Part shown: positions 1 through 19,059 of the stretch, in pieces
How positions within the stretch are numbered: position 1 is the first letter of the stretch
How the letters are laid out: each line of letters starts with the position of its first letter
DNA from: Rhabditoides inermis
Lineage: Eukaryota; Nematoda; Chromadorea; Rhabditida; Rhabditidae
Length of the DNA: 64,000 nucleotides
Assembly (NCBI GenBank): GCA_963966185.1
Contig: CAWZYM010000185.1
Location: 248,001 to 312,000, forward strand
Direction of reading: 5' to 3'
Translations under genes and position numbers: made by a program
The notes under the pieces: generated by a model
What the model saw: only the letters and a program-made list of their open reading frames with translations
What the model was told of the DNA's origin: nothing
Databases searched by the model: none

Positions 1-5171
<5,171 letters not shown>

Positions 5172-5654
5172 TTCGGAGACCACCTAGACCCTGATGAGAA
5201 CACAAAATAATTGAAATCATGATAAAATCATATTATATAATGAATGAGATATACAATCAGACTCGAACTGATATTGCTAGAAAACAGTCACACATGAAAC
5301 ACTATTAAAATAAATGATATATTTATACACTCTCTCATTATTACAGCACTTCATAAATATTATTATACAAAGACGTGCATATCACAAAAAACATCTACAA
5401 GGGAAGCATGTATTCGTATCACAGTATATCAATCTATACAATTCGCCGCCTACTGACATCACAAGGCACCTCTAGAAATCGAGAAATCCAATACAAACTT
5501 ACAAAAAACACTCAAAACAACGGTTGAATCTGGCGGAATCTTGCACACAATATTCAAATCACCCCTATAAACCTATGCCCAGTGATTGGATCAACCAATA
5601 TCGCTACTCGATCCTCTTCTCCCTCTCCACTCCTCTCTCTCTCTCTCTCCATCC
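5172..5654 (-). other. Intergenic gap between ppk-3 stop and U2SURP start
   Basis: This 483-base gap separates two genes on the same strand. It is AT-rich and has no ORF of note. An acceptor-like tcatcag lies just upstream of the U2SURP ATG (about 5188) with an in-frame stop between it and the ATG. That is what a trans-splice site or a 5'-UTR intron would look like. Same-strand spacing of this kind is compatible with a nematode operon, which is inference. Confidence 0.5.
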
Positions 5655-7147
5655 TCAATATGTCATCGCAGATCCGAGTCCCGTCCACTGATCCGGCACC
5701 ACAGGGAAGTACATGTCGATCGCCTAAAACACATTCTCTCTCCCCGTTCTCTCTCTCTCTCTCTCTATCCCTCTCACTCAGTCCCTTCCCTCCTCCCAAT
5801 CCCCCTCCCCCCCCCTCTCTCTCTCCCTACCTCACTGAACCGGGTGCAGTAGTTCTCCGGTGAGATGATGGTCGGCAGGTGCGAGCCCGGAATCGCCACC
5901 ACCTGAACGTGATAGAAAATACATTTCACGATACACTTTACTTACAATCAGCAAAGCTAATAAATTCATTACATATCCAAACCGAACATTATTATATAAA
6001 TAACATTTTAACAAAAAAAAACACTAGTTGCACTCACCTTGACCCACGTCTCGAGCTTCTTGTCGAGTGTGTACGTCCTCATGTAGTCGACAATGCCCAA
6101 CACCAGCTCCCCGCTCGCCTCGTCCACCCCACACAACAGAGAGTAGTCCATGATGTGCTGCAAACACATGATACGTTTCACACACAAACTAAACATCCGG
6201 GAAATATCCCCTTGCAATAGTCCTGGCGTTTTTGACTTTCATTAGTTATCAATACGTTTCACATACAAACCCAAACAGCCAAGAAAGTCTGCACAACAAT
6301 TCGGCCAACTGTTACAGTTCAACTCTCATCAGTCATCAATATGTTTCACGCACAATGCAATTACAGAAAATCTTTGAAGAGATAATCTTCTCGCGCATTT
6401 CTCAAAATCAGTGACTCTCCGACCAAAATAAATGACCACTAAACATCCAAACACCTCATAAATCCTATGGGTTTCTGGAATGGAATCATTAAGTGAAACC
6501 ATTAGGGGTAAATCTCCGTATATGTCAAGTCAGTGTTTATAATAATTACGTCCGCGCATATCTCATTTCCAATACCCCCCCCCCACTCACCTGTGACGAG
6601 AGGAAGTGGCTGTCGTTGCTGATCGCCTGATTGAGGGCCGCCTTGGCGTGCGGGTGCACGTACCTGCAATAGGGCCATATAAAGGATGAACCATTCAAAC
6701 AACAACCTCATCAAAAAAACCTCAACAGAAACAGAAAGTGTAAATATTCGCTTCACATATATTTTTTAACAAAACAACATCATTGTCGCATTTATATCGA
6801 GGAAACCACACATTTCGCACCGAAACATTTCGTCGAAGCATACAATATCACAAACTCGATGAAAATACTCACATGAGGTTGTTCCACAGGTCCTTCATAA
6901 AGTTCTCGTCCATCAGAACCAGATCCGACGACGATTTGCCCTCGTGAGCCATACTGTAAGAAGGATATGGTAAGAAAAGGGTATACGGTAGCTGGACAGA
7001 TACGGTAACAATACATGTATACGGTACTCACCGGTTTCTGAGCGATCCCTTGAGGTCCCAGACTTGCTTGATGTTCTTCTTGTAGAAGAGGTACTCCATC
7101 ACCAACACGTCCATCTTCACCTGAACAAAGAGGACTATAGGGAGAGG

Positions 7148-7219
<72 letters not shown>

Positions 7220-7363
7220 TACCTGTGTGGACGTATTCCTCGCCTTGTATCCCACCTTGAACACTCCGTACACCTACAACAACAACATACGTTTCATCAA
7301 CACTTCAAAATAGTACACGCAGAATATTTAATACACCTCTGGCCATTCTCTCCATTAATGTAA

Positions 7364-7405
<42 letters not shown>

Positions 7406-10400
7406 CTCTCCAACCTTGCACAGAGTGGTGAGCTTGTTCTCAGTGACCGCCGTCTTGACGTATTCAAAGTAGCGGGGCGCGAACTTGACAAACGACTGCA
7501 TCTCGAAGCGGGACAGCTGAAACAGAATAATAAAAATGCATACGCTGCTACGTTTTACCAACGAAACATACACCCGAAATGAACGCTTAGGTCAATCCGG
7601 AAACAGATCCAAAATCAATAAACAAATTGGAAGTGTAAATAATACACATCAGAGATATTTCAAAGAGTATGTTACAACACTTTATTCAATGCAAAGGTTC
7701 CTCAACTCTTAATACCCCACCTACTCACTACTGACCGTGACTACTCTCTACTCAACTCTCTCCCCCCCCTTTCCCTCCCTCTCTCTCTCTCTCTCTCACC
7801 TGTTTGACGACGAACCGCTCGTCCTGTGTGATGTAGAAGTGCGCGCCCGACTTGCCACCCTGCAATCATACTGTACATGTCATTTTCACATAATGTCATT
7901 TTACCCTGCAAACATCTTGTAAGATTCACACATGTTATTTTATCTTTCCACGTGAAATATGCAGCAAACATTACATTAATGTTAACATGATTGAATACTT
8001 CAATCATACGACTGGCGACAATGGTTTTCCCATCCGCTCACCCATCAGCATCTTGTAACATTCACAGCAAAAAAAATACACAAATGAGGATATTATCTTT
8101 TAAAAGGAGTTTCGTAAGAGAAGAGTTTGTGTTACTCAACGTAATGCAACAAAAGCTCATGCATTTTATCAATCGAAATAGTAAACAAACCTGCTCTTTC
8201 TGCAATAAAAACTATTGCGAGCAAATGTTGTACGTCGGCAAATTGATTTCGGTATCGGATCGATTATATATATCTTGTTGAACTGTTGGAGCAGGTTTGT
8301 GTACTATTTCGATTGATAAAATGCATGAGCTTTTGTTGCATTACGTTGAGTAACACAAACTCTTCTCTTACGAAACTCCTTTTAAAAGATAATGAATGTA
8401 CTTTTATTGGATTTCATATAAATCTATCTACATTAACATGAACCACAAAACATTTAAAAAAAATCCAACAGTTCACCCACCTTGTTGAGCTCAGAATTGT
8501 ATAAATTTTGCAAAAAAAGAGTTTAAATATTGCTGATGGGAAAATTTACAATTCCAATATCATTTCTATGTAAAATCATGAATTACAAAAGGTTTGCCAC
8601 CAGTCGGAACCGAACTCGAGCCATGTGTCTCAACGGGCGCGATCGCTAACCACAACACTACTGTGCGCACGGCAGGGCACGCGATCTGAATGATATCAGT
8701 GCAATCCACAGGCAGTGCGGAATGTGCACCCCCTTTCTGCTGGGGGCAGCCGGTGCGCGCCACCCCCCATAGAAAACCATCCGTACACGGGGGATTGCCT
8801 GCCCCTCAGGGGGCGCGCGCGTATCTCGCTTCCTACAACAGCTAGCGTTACCAAAATCGAAACTGAACCATTTTCTGACATCCTGATAACATCTATCAGC
8901 ATCACATTGTTCTCGTAAAGATTCTAAGGGACCTTTTGTTCAGTCGCCTTTTGCCGATTCTAGCGCGCGATCAGTCTTAATACAAACCAACCAGCGCTGC
9001 CGCGCTGGTTGTAATGCTCGGACACTTCAATCATATGACCGATACTGTCTTTTCCCTCACCCTCACCTGTGGATTCCAGAAGGTTGTCTGTGCGAGGCTG
9101 CGTATGAACGCGTCCTCTCCATCCGCGAACAGCAGCTTGCGCAGCAGACGGAAACGCTCGGCAAAGTGTGCCTAAGTATCGGGTACTTAGATAAACTCAT
9201 ACAACAATCCATTCCCGGATAGACTGAACTCCCACAAAATATACGCATCGCTCACATTACCCGTACCATTCTCGAGAGAAAAGGCCAATTTCGTACACAG
9301 TTGCCTGTGCTCAACAGCTCAACAAAAAAACTAACAACAAACAAGCACGCCAATTCCTGAAACAAAAAAAAAACTACTGCAACTCCCCCCCTCACCTTGA
9401 CATAGTAGCTGGCCGTGTTGTCCTGGAACTCGATCTCGGCGTGTTCGGCGCGCGTCGCCTCCTCGTTCGAAGACGACGGCATCGACGACGCGTTCAGGTT
9501 CACCTTGAGAAAACGAACAACAATAGGTTTCAAACGGATATATAGTTCTATGCTCGCAATAAGTTGCGCGCGGTGGGGTAGATCAGAGGAAGACGGAGAG
9601 TCAGCTCTCGGCAATAGCGCGCCAAACAAGAGAGGCAGACGGTTATGGCACCGTATTTCGAACTACAAGCGAGGTGGCGCAGGCTATAACACCGGATTAC
9701 TCAATCCTAATTCCTCGCTACAAAAATCACCTACCACAACGCCACTACTGACAAGTAACAAGCTAACCACTGTAGCCAACAATAAATGATCGAGTTGTAC
9801 CGTATCCGAGATCATCACCTATCACAACGCCACGTACACCACCACTAACCAGTAACACGCAAACTGATAACAACTGTAGCCAACGACTATACACGATTAC
9901 CGTGTTCCCCAACTCACCGCCACCTCCTCCCCTCCCGCCGCCTCGCGCTGACGACGACGCTGCTCCTGCAATACTCCACTCATCAAAGATAAAAGAAGGT
10001 CAAGAACACTAAAAAAAGGAAAAGTATCCCAGTAATCAGGACATTTACTCTGCGGACGGGGTCCCAATTGATTTCCATACCACACATACCGACCGAGAAG
10101 AACTGTCTCTACTAACACATATTCATGAATTATATATTCACTGAAATATATATAGAACATTGATTGCGTGCAAAGGATTACCTCCACTTCCACAATCGCA
10201 ATTTAATCATCCAGTGAAACATACACACACGTAGGTTAGAGAGTAAGTGGAATGAAACTTCAACGAATTACAATATTCATTATGAATCCCCACTATGAAT
10301 CCCGGCGTTATCACCTTGAAAGCAAAACACTTTATCATATGATGCGAGTCCGGATGAATGATTTGATTTGATTTGATAATTCGATTTGAATCCCCACCTG

Positions 10401-10483
10401 ATAGTCGACCGACGAGAGGGCGTAGGCGATGATCGAACCGAGGTCGGGCTTGTAGCTGCCGCGGCTGTCCTACACGGAGATAA

Positions 10484-10522
<39 letters not shown>

Positions 10523-13500
10523 CTCTCTCTCATTCCCTCCATCCGTCTTATCTCCCCCCCTCCCTCCCTCTCCTTCTCTCCCTCCCTCTCCTTCTCTCCC
10601 CCCTCTCTCTCTACACACACACTCTCTCTCTCTCCCTCCCCCCCCCTCTCCACCCACCTGTATATCCCTCACCACCACCCCGACTCTCGGGTGGAGCTTC
10701 AGTCCCAGGTGGAGATACGAGGGGAACGGGTCGTCGATTCGCTCCAGCGATAGGTCGCCGATCTACAAAAAAACCGGAGTGAAATATGTTACAGATGCTA
10801 TTATCGTCCTAAAATCTTTAGTTTCCATCAATGTGCCTTCAGCTCAAGCCTTCACATTTTCAACACCAAAAAACCCAAATATAACCACAATCTCAGTTCT
10901 CTATAATTTCATCTGGCAACAGTGCGCAGTGCTCTCAATGCCAAATGATAAACACGGCTTTCAATGTACCACAGACCACAGCCCACATCTACAAACACTT
11001 GGGTGAAATACGTTGCAACTATATCATCACGTTGAGTTCACATCCACCGCAATAATAGGTTACTTCTCGTTGTTATTTAATGTATCATTCGTAACTGAAC
11101 ATTTTCTGACATCAACTAAACTTAATTCCCTAACGAAATGAACATGTCTCGAGTTTCAATGTACAGTATGCCCACCTCACTGGCGGCTCCGCCACTCTCC
11201 TCGCCTGCCTTCTTCATTGCACGCACCTGCAAACACACAGTTACACTTCTCCCTATTCCAACACGTTTCATTCATTTTACACAAAGCAGCACTCATGCAA
11301 TAACCAATAACAACAAGTGCAATGCGATAAGTTTGAGATAGTAATGCTCAATTTCACAAACCGAAATACCACACAACTTCTCACTTCGTGAAAAAAACGC
11401 TTCACTCCATTTTCAAATTCAAACCAAACTGATACGGTTAATCAATTGATTTCTACACGAAATGAACATAGTTATGAATAAAACCCTGCGCTCTGAGAAC
11501 ATCTCTCTCTCTCTCCCTCTCTCTCTCTCTCTCTCCACCCCCCCCTACCTGTGCCCCCAGCACACTTGACTGGTCGTTCCACGTAGTGATCAGCTGGTAG
11601 ATGGCCTCTCGCAGGGACATCAAACATTCCTCCGCCTGAAATTATCATACTCACACTGATCATACGTTTCAGTGAAACCACAATAAATCTGATCCCACAG
11701 TGCTTCAATTTTCCAGTTTTTTGTTGCATACAACCAGCTCAAAACGTTCCGCTCCTCTTTCCAACTATTACTTAGTTCTGAGGCATTTCACGTACGCAAC
11801 GTACTCGCGAGAACTGCCAAAGTTGCCAAATAGCTATGTTTTCCCTTTCCCAACTCCCTCCTCCCCTCTCCCCTCCACCCACCCGGATCGCCATGGCGTC
11901 GTTGTTGGGCATGACCGTCTTCTCGTACACGCGAAGCTCCTCCGCCAACGAGCTCTTCTCGCTGAAGAGATAGCAATAAAAGGATAATGTACACTCGCCC
12001 GAAACAATATCCTATTAAACTTACGCTACACCACTTTAATACATCCCAGTAATGATCGCAAAAAGCAATTTCTGAGAATTTTTGACACCATAATAACCAC
12101 AACCCCACGGAACCATCTGAAATCATACTGGAATCATGTTCCGGAATAGGCCTTTCTGGAACCACAATCACCACCACACCCATCCCACAACGGCTACAAC
12201 AATACGCTACACCATAACTATATTCTCCCGTAACCATTTCAGAAAGTAATCTTGAGATGTCTTCAGGAAACATAATAACCACAAATCCACAAACCCCACG
12301 GAATCATCTGGAATCATGTTTCGGAATCGGAATCATCTGGAATCACCCACCCCACAACGGCCATCGTCTTGTCGACCAGCTGGCTGAGCACAGTGTGGAA
12401 GGTGCCGGCGTACTGCAAAGGAGAGGGGATTTCTCACTCTCTCTCACTCTCTCTCTCTCTCTCTCCTTCCTTCCTTCCTCTCTCTCTCCCCACCTGCGAG
12501 TAGTGTTCATGTTTCGTGAATGCGTCCAGTCTCTCGGCCGCCACGCGACACGTATCCTCCGCCAGAGCAGACATTCTCAAAGTTGTATAATATTAGGTTT
12601 CAAATTCCATTCAATCGTCCAATAACTGAATATGGTCAAATTGCTGTTTCGCAAAAAAAAAAAAGATTATCATAACCATCTCGTGCAACAACATGATTTC
12701 CTAAGTTTCACCAAGTGTCCAATAGCCGCAGAACTATTCACAAGCAATCATGAAGACGGGTGGTAATCGGTTCGCCAACAGTTTCACCAGAGAGTGCTCA
12801 CTAATCACATCATTGTGCAGCAACAATCGTTAACGTTCTTGGACGAGAACGCTATACCAACCTGGAGTGAGATCTGACACCTCGCACCTCACAGTACACA
12901 GTACTATTCACACATCCAACCATAGAACGCCTACGGATCCTGCTCGCTCTGTTTCGGCCATTTCCCCCTTACCAACAATCCAACACCTACTACATCTCAC
13001 TCCCCACCTGGCAAAGAAACACAATTCCTCCATTATCGCCTAATGACAACCAAACACCTACTGAACCTCTATCTCTCTCTTCCTCTCTCTCTCTCTCTCT
13101 CTCTCTCTTCCCCTCTCCCTCCCTCCCTCCCCCCCCTCACCTGGTCACTCCATCGACGCAGGCCTTCAACGAGACGAGTGCGGGCTGCACCCGACACACC
13201 ACCGGCGAGAAGCACACGTGGTACGGGCGGATCTGCAAGCACACGGCATGCAAGACATGTTCGACCGAGTTCCCCACCCATATGTAAGATCCGAACAATA
13301 GAAAAGTGCCCATCTGCAAGAGCAAACCATGCATGCTTGACCTTGACTAATTAAAATACGTTCCACACATAATACATAAGCAATTCATCAACGTTTGCGT
13401 TAATACCTGAGTGATGATATGTGCTTCTAAATTTAATAACACTTAATTATGTTGACGAAAAAAAGTCGATCCCCTCTTAATCTACAAGACAAGCATGCTC

Positions 13501-16500
13501 CGCTCAACACTCAATACGTTCCACCCATATTACATGCACAATCCGTTTAAGATTTCGTTAATCCTTGGTCTTTGAAATTCTCAGAGCAAATAAATCCGTT
13601 CCAACAAGTGTAACACATAATCAATACTGAGCTAGTCTGCGTTAGCCCATCTTTGCTCTGCTTGTGACTTGTGATGCGCTTGACTGACATCCGACTATTC
13701 CCGCCCACTCACAGCCGTAATTTTGAAGGTGGTGACGTAGTTGTGCATGGAGAAGAAGTGGGTGTGCTGGTGGAAGAAGCAATGCTGGCAGCTGCCGCCC
13801 GCGGCCAGAGAAGAGGGAGAAGAGACTGCGCCCCTGCAGAGGTCGTCGAAATAAAAGAGAGACTGAATCAAATGAAGGTTAGCCAAGGTAGTTCAATGAG
13901 ATAGCAAAAACAGTGCTAAAGTTGATACGTTTCACACACACACAATAACAAATGATCGACAAAGCCCATTCAATTATTGTTAAAATGAATTCACTAAAGA
14001 TCAAATTAGACAAACACGTTCCACACATAAAAATAAGAACTAATCGACAAAATAGACAAATACGTTCCACACATAAAACAACACCGAAATGAAACAAGAC
14101 GACCAATTCGTGGAGTACTACTAACCAAACACACAATAACACGCACCTGGCAAAGGCGGCGGCTCCAGTGTACTCGAGGTACTTGCCGAAAGAGAGGTGC
14201 CAGGCGCCGTGGTTGAGGGGCACGAGGGCCGACGAGGCCTTGCATCTGCAAACACACAGACTACTGTACCTGTCGAAGAAGATTTCATAGACACACCACT
14301 CCCTAGACACACCACCTGTGACTGCAAACAGAGATGCTAGAATCATATGCATATCATCCAATTACATGATATGCCACAATCACATTATCACAATCACCAC
14401 TTCTCCCTCCTATTGACAGCAAACACAGATGCTACAACAAAAAACATAACCTCTTTCTCTCCCCCCCCCTGGCCCCTGACTCACGTGGGACAGTAGTGCC
14501 ATGTGAGAATGGCGTTGCCGCCCCCTCCGATCTGCTGGGCCGAGCCGTCGTCGCCCGAAGACGACGACGAAGACTGCACCACCTGCTGCGTTGTCACCTA
14601 AACATTCCACGCTACCGTAGTCGCGCCAACTCAGTCCACCCTAGCGCGTACAGTACACACTACCGTACCCCCCCCGGCTCACCTCCACGCACACCCGTCC
14701 GTAGACCATCTTCCGGCTGTGTTCCAGCATCGACACATCGCAGTTCGAGTGCGGACACGCGTACTCCTTCGAGAAACAGAACCTGACAGAAAACATTGGA
14801 GCCGTATATACATGACCACAGGATATATGTTTCATTGGGAGTATGACATACGCCACACGAACAAAACCCAATATAAGCCACAAATGTTTTTTTTAAATTA
14901 TACCTAAACAACACTGAATATTCTGACGTTTCTTCTAAAAAATACGCATCAAGTCACGTTCATGAACACACAGCCCACAAACCAACAATATTTTCCTACC
15001 CGTATCCCCCCCAAACAAAGAGAAAGGGAGGTTCTAGGATGCATTTTGTGCAAAACTTTACCCACCTTCACCCTTTCCGTCTAATTCTCTTCAGCGCCCC
15101 GTACTCTCTTGGGCAAAGTTTCATGCGTGGGTAAAGTATGGTCAAAGTTTGGGCTCAGTTTCAAAACGTGGCCCCCAGTCCAGCAGCGAGAAACTTGAGG
15201 CAAAAATGGAAACTTTACCTTTCTTTGACCCATAACTTGGGTCAAAATTCGTCTTAGAACCTCCCATAAGGAAACCAACGGCCACTTACTTGGTGAGGAA
15301 CTCTCCGAGGGTCATGTCGTGCGTGCCGTAGAACTCCATCGGCACCACCCACGGACGCACGCAGCAGTACGGCGCGTTCGGAGACTGAAAAAGACCTTGT
15401 TGTGCTGTTGTTCGGTACGGTTACGGTAAAGTACAGTGATTCCACGCCAGAGTAACACTGCAACACACAAATACCCATCAAACACATCCCCCACCCCAAA
15501 TACGTTTCACGACATAGCCATACAATAAGTGTTGAATCACATTCAATTTCTTAGTCCCCCCTGACCAAAATGCACAACCCTAAATGTCCAGATTCCCACG
15601 CCCTCCCCCCCCTCTAAGCGAGCCGACCTTGGGTGAGTAGCTGCCGAACAGGATGGCGACTCTCTGGTGGACGTACGGATCGAGCACGTCCTCCCGACGA
15701 GTTGCCGGACCAGTGTGCTGCTGTTCGTTGCGCTGCAACAACACACACAGTCAACACGGCCCCGTCCCACACTTTCTTTTCGAGAAACATTGCGCTAGAA
15801 CATTTGCGCTAGAACAATATACATTATTCACCCCAACCTCGTGTTTCAAACATTGCGCTAGGCTATTTTTCGTCGCTTTTACCAATATTGTGTAACAAAT
15901 ACCGTAAAATACGTTGCACAATCTGTATATTCAAATAGACCGCGAAAAAGAACTAATGTACTGAGACTTTTCACAGGCAATACATATGCTCGAACTGGCA
16001 CCCACCGCCTGCACTCTGCTCGCCTCCTGTCGCTTCTTCCTCTCCCGCACTCTCCTCCGGAACATACGGCCACCCAGGGCGCGGAACGACGCCACACCAG
16101 AGTCGTCCTGTAAACACAGACAGTGTACGTTTCAGTCAAACACTCTCACTCTGTGCTCAATAATTAGTCAATAAAATGTCTATAATAAATAATATCAACT
16201 GTTTGCGGTATGCTAGAAAAGCCAACGTTATACCTCAGAGTCGCCCTCAGCACAGACAGTCTACGTTTCAGTCCAATACTCATCAAACACATCCAGTGAA
16301 TTCAATAATCTCAACTTTTTGTGAGTGAAAATGTCCATTCCTCCCAATCCGTGAAAGACCAAAGGAAGAAACAAATCTCACCCCAAAGTCGTCCTGAAAA
16401 CACATACTGAATACGTTTCGACCAACACTCATACAAACACATCTAGTCTGTTCAAATAATATTATCTGAACACGGTATGTTTCATCATGAACTCATCTAC

Positions 16501-19017
16501 ACACGTACATTGCTGGTTCTGATCGCTTTTGAGAAGATATGCTCACCTCACTCTGCTCATCCCCTCCTCCTGTCACAGTCGTGGATACGGCAAAGGGATG
16601 ACGGGGCGCGGACGGCACGTCCATCTGAAGAGAGACATCAATCACTCTTCCCAAACAACTTTGTGAACCTGAGATTGACTTTTTGAAATGTTTTTTTTTC
16701 AAAATGAAATATAATACCTTCTCTATGAATCAATGACCACATGCTCATAATTATTCGTTTAGTTAATTAATTAGTTATTTAATTAGCCGTTTAACTAGCC
16801 GTACAAGACAAAGCGTACGTTGCTCACAATCCAGTCAATAAGAAAGTGTACAGTGTTCAGTTGCAATTATATTACATACTTTCAGTTTACGTCGTTTTTC
16901 GTGTGCCATTGTGTAGTGATTATGATTCTACGTATGATTGTCATTTATATTATTTTAACATTAAAACGAATTTGAGATCGTGCCAATTTGCTTTGCAATA
17001 CGCTTTCTTGAAACACTAACACGTTGTTGTCAACACCACTCTCTTTCCTTTTTCGGCCCACTCGTATCACACAGAGGCGGGTGGACCATAAACAAACAAA
17101 TGCACATAGCACCGAAACGTTCACGATAGCACGCAATCTTATGACTGTTAGTTGTTTCTTCCGTTTCACTGTTCCCATACAGGCTCACCATGTCCTCTCC
17201 TGCCATTCTAACCTCGTCGATTCCTCTGCCAGCAAACGCAGCTATCGACCACTGTCTGGTCAAGGCCGGAGACAAGCTCTACCTATTCAATCGACGGTGT
17301 AAGTCAAATTTTGCCATTTGTGATTCGTAGTGACTATAAATGGAACACTTCCATAATCCTGTATGGTAAAGCATGTCACACTCTGCGGCTTCTGGAGAAG
17401 ATTCCGATTCTAACACTGCCCATTGAGTGTACGAGCGCACGCACTACGACTGGCCGCAGCGGGTGCTGTTCAAGGGCGGCTACGTGTGCATCTACCACTT
17501 GGAGACGAGGGAGTGGGAGACGCTCGAGTACCCGGATATCACAAACTGCGACAACACGGGGGAGATAGTGTTCGTGCACGAGAACGCCATCCATGTGCTA
17601 CTCTACACCAACTACGACACACTCGAGTTCACATCCATGCACAAGTGGAAAGGCAAGGGCTTCGAGCAGGTGCCGATGGAAAACAAGGTTGGCTCGTACC
17701 GAATAAACACAAAAACTAAAAATAGTTACTAGTAACAGTGTCCAGTTTTGAACTATCACGCAAAAAGACATCTAATAAATCTGATACCGTATTCAGTGCC
17801 ACGTTCTCAAAAGCGAGACGGAGCACAACTCTCGCGTGACCATGGTTCTCGCCGATGGAGACTGCGGAGCTGTGAGGTAGTGTTGCCATCATATAACAAA
17901 CCTACCCACTCCCACAGATACATCGTGTCCAACATGTGCGGACACCGTCTGCATCGCCTCGATCTCTCCACCTGTACCATCACTGACGTCATGAACATCG
18001 ACACACGCGAGGACGAGTCCGCGTTTGCTGTGAGTTGCTACTCAGACACATGAAAACGTGAAATATGCTGTTGATTTAAAACCACTCTCTCCACGAGTCC
18101 AAAACCAATCGCTCTTTCAATTAACAGAGGATCGAAGTGAAGTCGAATGGCATAAAAAAGTTCGATGTGAAAGTAGTGAACACCTGTGAATCCATTTGCA
18201 GCGCGGTCTCGCCTTATCGGCGCGCGTTCACGGCACCCGTCTCACCATCGCGTATGGAGTGCGCGGGTGTCAATTCAACTGGCAGCCAGCACACTTCATC
18301 CAGTGCAACCTCGACGACAACACAGTCAAAGAGGCCAACATTCCAGTGAGTAACCTACCAAGTATCATTTATAACCGCAATTTACTACTATTACACGAAT
18401 ATGGTTATCAATTGAGATTATCAATTGTATTTTTGAAACATACTGTACTTGACCTCCAACTTTCAATCGCTTGGATGGTCAAAGATGTTACTTTCGATTT
18501 CTATGGTAAATTCATTTCATTTCAGCCCGACAGCGCCCGTCCGCCGTTCCAGTTCACTGGCGCTGCTCTGACGGTGGCGGATGGCAGCCGGTGGATCCAC
18601 GTCGCCGGCTCTCTACTAGTGGGAATGAGCGACACTCGGTTCGACGGATCGGCGTGGTGCCTGGACACTGACACGATGGTGTGGAGCAAGCTGCGCCTCG
18701 AGGTACCCGAGCGAGCCATCGACTACGCGACCAGCGACGGACGCACCATCTACTTTGGAGGAAGCGACGCAATCTACACCGCTACCATATAATCTGGTGT
18801 TTTGTTTTTAAAATCATAAAAACTATGTTTCAAAGCGAATCTATAAGCGCATACATGTAACCACATGTAATTGATGGCGCTTTAGGCAAAAAAATGGACT
18901 AAAAAACAACAAAATACAAACCTTCTCATGCCGCCTCTGCCACGCGTCCTCCTCGGCTCTCTCACTATCCGCCTGCTCCTCAAACGACTCCGGAGTGCCA
19001 TGCCTGAAAACGACATG

Positions 19018-19059
<42 letters not shown>

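Larger units (their letters stand above)
5655..9510 (-). other. ppk-3: PIP 5-kinase catalytic domain exons of ppk-3
   Basis: Exons in order on the minus strand: [15 protein letters not shown] (about 9400-9510); [20 protein letters not shown] (about 9070-9170); [20 protein letters not shown] with the ATP-site lysine (7800-7860); [15 protein letters not shown] (7415-7520); VYGVFKVGY (about 7225-7273); [20 protein letters not shown] and KGSLRNR (about 7030-7120); [17 protein letters not shown] (about 6870-6950); [12 protein letters not shown] plus [16 protein letters not shown] (about 6040-6160); [14 protein letters not shown] (about 5825-5905); and the last exon (5655-about 5725). The DLKGS and DYSLL motifs expected of an active PIKfyve kinase are present. 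Confidence 0.9.

Noticed and set aside
7141..7220. CRISPR-like regular repeat
   Set aside because: Plain GACA tandem microsatellite with no spacers, in a eukaryotic intron.
8585..8700. Functional tRNA gene
   Set aside because: A- and B-box-like parts are present but no closing acceptor stem. The same holds at 35045-35105 and 44545-44602. Called SINE or tRNA relics instead.
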